64,000 nucleotides of DNA from Parabacteroides sp. AM08-6 (GTDB taxonomy: Bacteria > Bacteroidota > Bacteroidia > Bacteroidales > Tannerellaceae), in NCBI RefSeq assembly GCF_003473295.1, contig NZ_QRMP01000009.1:62001-126000 (forward strand), in the 5' to 3' direction. The notes beneath the pieces are model-generated. The model was given only the letters and a program-made list of their open reading frames with translations. It had not been told where the DNA came from and did no database searches. Below are positions 63,148 to 64,000 of this stretch, in pieces (position 1 is the first letter of the stretch; every line of letters begins with the position of its first letter). A program made the position numbers and the translations under genes.

Positions 63148-63647
63148 TTCCTTATCTCCTTTTCTACCATTCGGAATAATTTTTTCATAGTGCTTACGTA
63201 GTCCGGAGATGTAGCGTATTTATTTCCGACACAGTCTTGTATCTTTTCAACGAACTTGTCAGGGTCGTAACGAAATGGCCATGCGTCTGCATATCCCGGC
63301 TTTTTCAGAATAGCCATGTGGTCAGACAGGCATTCTGCAAGATTATTGTACTTCCGAAACAAACGCTTTACACTGTACTTGTATCGGCCATTTCCTGCAG
63401 GTGTTACAGACAACACACATTCCGGAGCCTTAAACATCACGTCCGGTCGATTAAAATACTCCGTTGTGGTTACAAGCTCTGTCGGCCCCGTCCAACTACC
63501 TTTTGTGATACCAAACAAGTTATACTGCCCGATGGCCGACTTTCCCCAACCAGTTTCCAAAGCCGCCTGTGCTGTGACAAATACCGGAGAGATATCTCCT
63601 TTGCACGCCTCCGGATAAATCCATGCAACAAAATCTTTTACTGTCAT
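63144..63647 (-). CDS. Glucosaminidase-type endolysin
   Basis: A 167-residue FlgJ/glucosaminidase family enzyme: AQAALETGWGKSAIGQYNLFG near residue 27 with the catalytic Glu, then SYADAWPFRYDPDKF-type features near 120. It would cleave peptidoglycan. It overlaps the holin gene by one base (63647) and the spanin-like gene by 4. Confidence 0.88.
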   Translation of the reverse strand: MTVKDFVAWIYPEACKGDISPVFVTAQAALETGWGKSAIGQYNLFGITKGSWTGPTELVTTTEYFNRPDVMFKAPECVLSVTPAGNGRYKYSVKRLFRKYNNLAECLSDHMAILKKPGYADAWPFRYDPDKFVEKIQDCVGNKYATSPDYVSTMKKLFRMVEKEIRK

Positions 63648-64000
63648 TATTCTTTCTCCTTAAATTCCTTTAAATAGTTAATTTTATCTATAAATTTTAC
63701 CGTTAACACCCAGTACAGAAATAATATAACCTTGTTGTCTGGTTGTACTGATTTCCAATTCTTTAAAATATTAGTAGAATAAAACCATATCATTACCCAA
63801 GTTATCCAACTTATAATATTAGTTACATCTGATTCCTCAATACACATTAATAGGCCAACAATGGATACAGATATCAGTAAAACAATATATCCTCCGAAAT
63901 AAACACCAGCTTTTACCGCTTTCTTAAATTGCCAATCCCAGTTATCGGCTATCCAACCTACTATTATGTTAAAAGTAGCAAGGAACGCGATAACATACAG
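63647..64000 (-). CDS. Phage holin family protein (partial)
   Basis: An open frame of 118 codons running past the right edge; the ATG at 63847 is not its start because the frame continues upstream to 64000 without a stop. Hydrophobic helices near residues 1-15, 33-50 and 65-80 of the visible part, then a basic tail, fit the phage_holin_4 type. It heads a holin-endolysin-spanin order. Confidence 0.75.
   Translation of the reverse strand: MYVIAFLATFNIIVGWIADNWDWQFKKAVKAGVYFGGYIVLLISVSIVGLLMCIEESDVTNIISWITWVMIWFYSTNILKNWKSVQPDNKVILFLYWVLTVKFIDKINYLKEFKEKE

Overview
The window is from a member of the Bacteroidales (Bacteroides or Parabacteroides type). The evidence is the CTnDOT-style transfer genes, the fimbrillin lipoproteins, the many TAnnTTTG promoter boxes and the housekeeping genes on the right. 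It holds most of an integrative conjugative element (ICE), from base 1 to about 45.6-45.9 kb, followed by chromosome and, at the far right edge, the lysis end of a prophage or phage-like cassette.

ICE, left to right. 1-10.3 kb: the mating-pore genes traL (cut by the edge), traK, J, I, an unnamed gene, G, F and E on the minus strand, then the TraA(ParA)/DUF3408/DUF3408/DUF4122 operon. 10.3-14.7 kb: a repeat-rich regulatory region with a likely oriT hairpin, then mobA, mobB (relaxase) and mobC (coupling ATPase). 14.7-17.6 kb: small hypothetical genes and an AAA ATPase. 18.4-27.6 kb: DUF4099/DUF3945 protein, type IA topoisomerase and a PRTRC cassette. 28.1-34.8 kb: a fimbrial operon. 34.6-37.3 kb: a diversity-generating retroelement (DGR). 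37.3-40.9 kb: the RteA/RteB two-component pair. 40.9-45.4 kb: a structured non-coding region, a RibD/DHFR-like gene, three excisionase-like helix-turn-helix genes and two tyrosine recombinases.

The best-supported exciting system is the DGR. A 125-bp template repeat (35368-35492) and the 3' end of a fimbrillin-like lipoprotein gene (34636-34760) are identical except at 19 positions, all of them A in the template. avd, a reverse transcriptase with the DGR-type GLPIGNLTSQ and YVDD motifs, and a small probable MutS-like protein surround the template. The last of these overlaps rteA, so a surface-adhesin diversifier appears to share an operon with the master regulators of transfer. DGRs on Bacteroides mobile elements acting on fimbrial adhesins are a known class; the coupling to rteAB is the less familiar part.

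The most original signal is a family of five intergenic stem-loop elements inside the ICE (6.5, 14.7, 17.7, 22.7 and 23.3 kb). Four share a conserved apical loop, have stems that differ in sequence but keep pairing, and sit 31-49 nt before start codons of small genes. Other structured non-coding regions are noted after rteB, before the HU-like gene, and near nadK.

Chromosomal part, 45.9-62.3 kb: acyltransferase, DUF418 protein, HU-like protein, PAS histidine kinase, nadK, CBS protein, pdxJ, an ExbB/ExbD/TonB set, DJ-1 family, EamA exporter, SRP RNA, tRNA-Thr, glycosyltransferase, a collapsed nitroreductase, mntP and apbE. 62.7-64 kb: spanin-like protein, glucosaminidase endolysin and holin (cut by the edge). 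All calls rest on reading the sequence; no database search was run.
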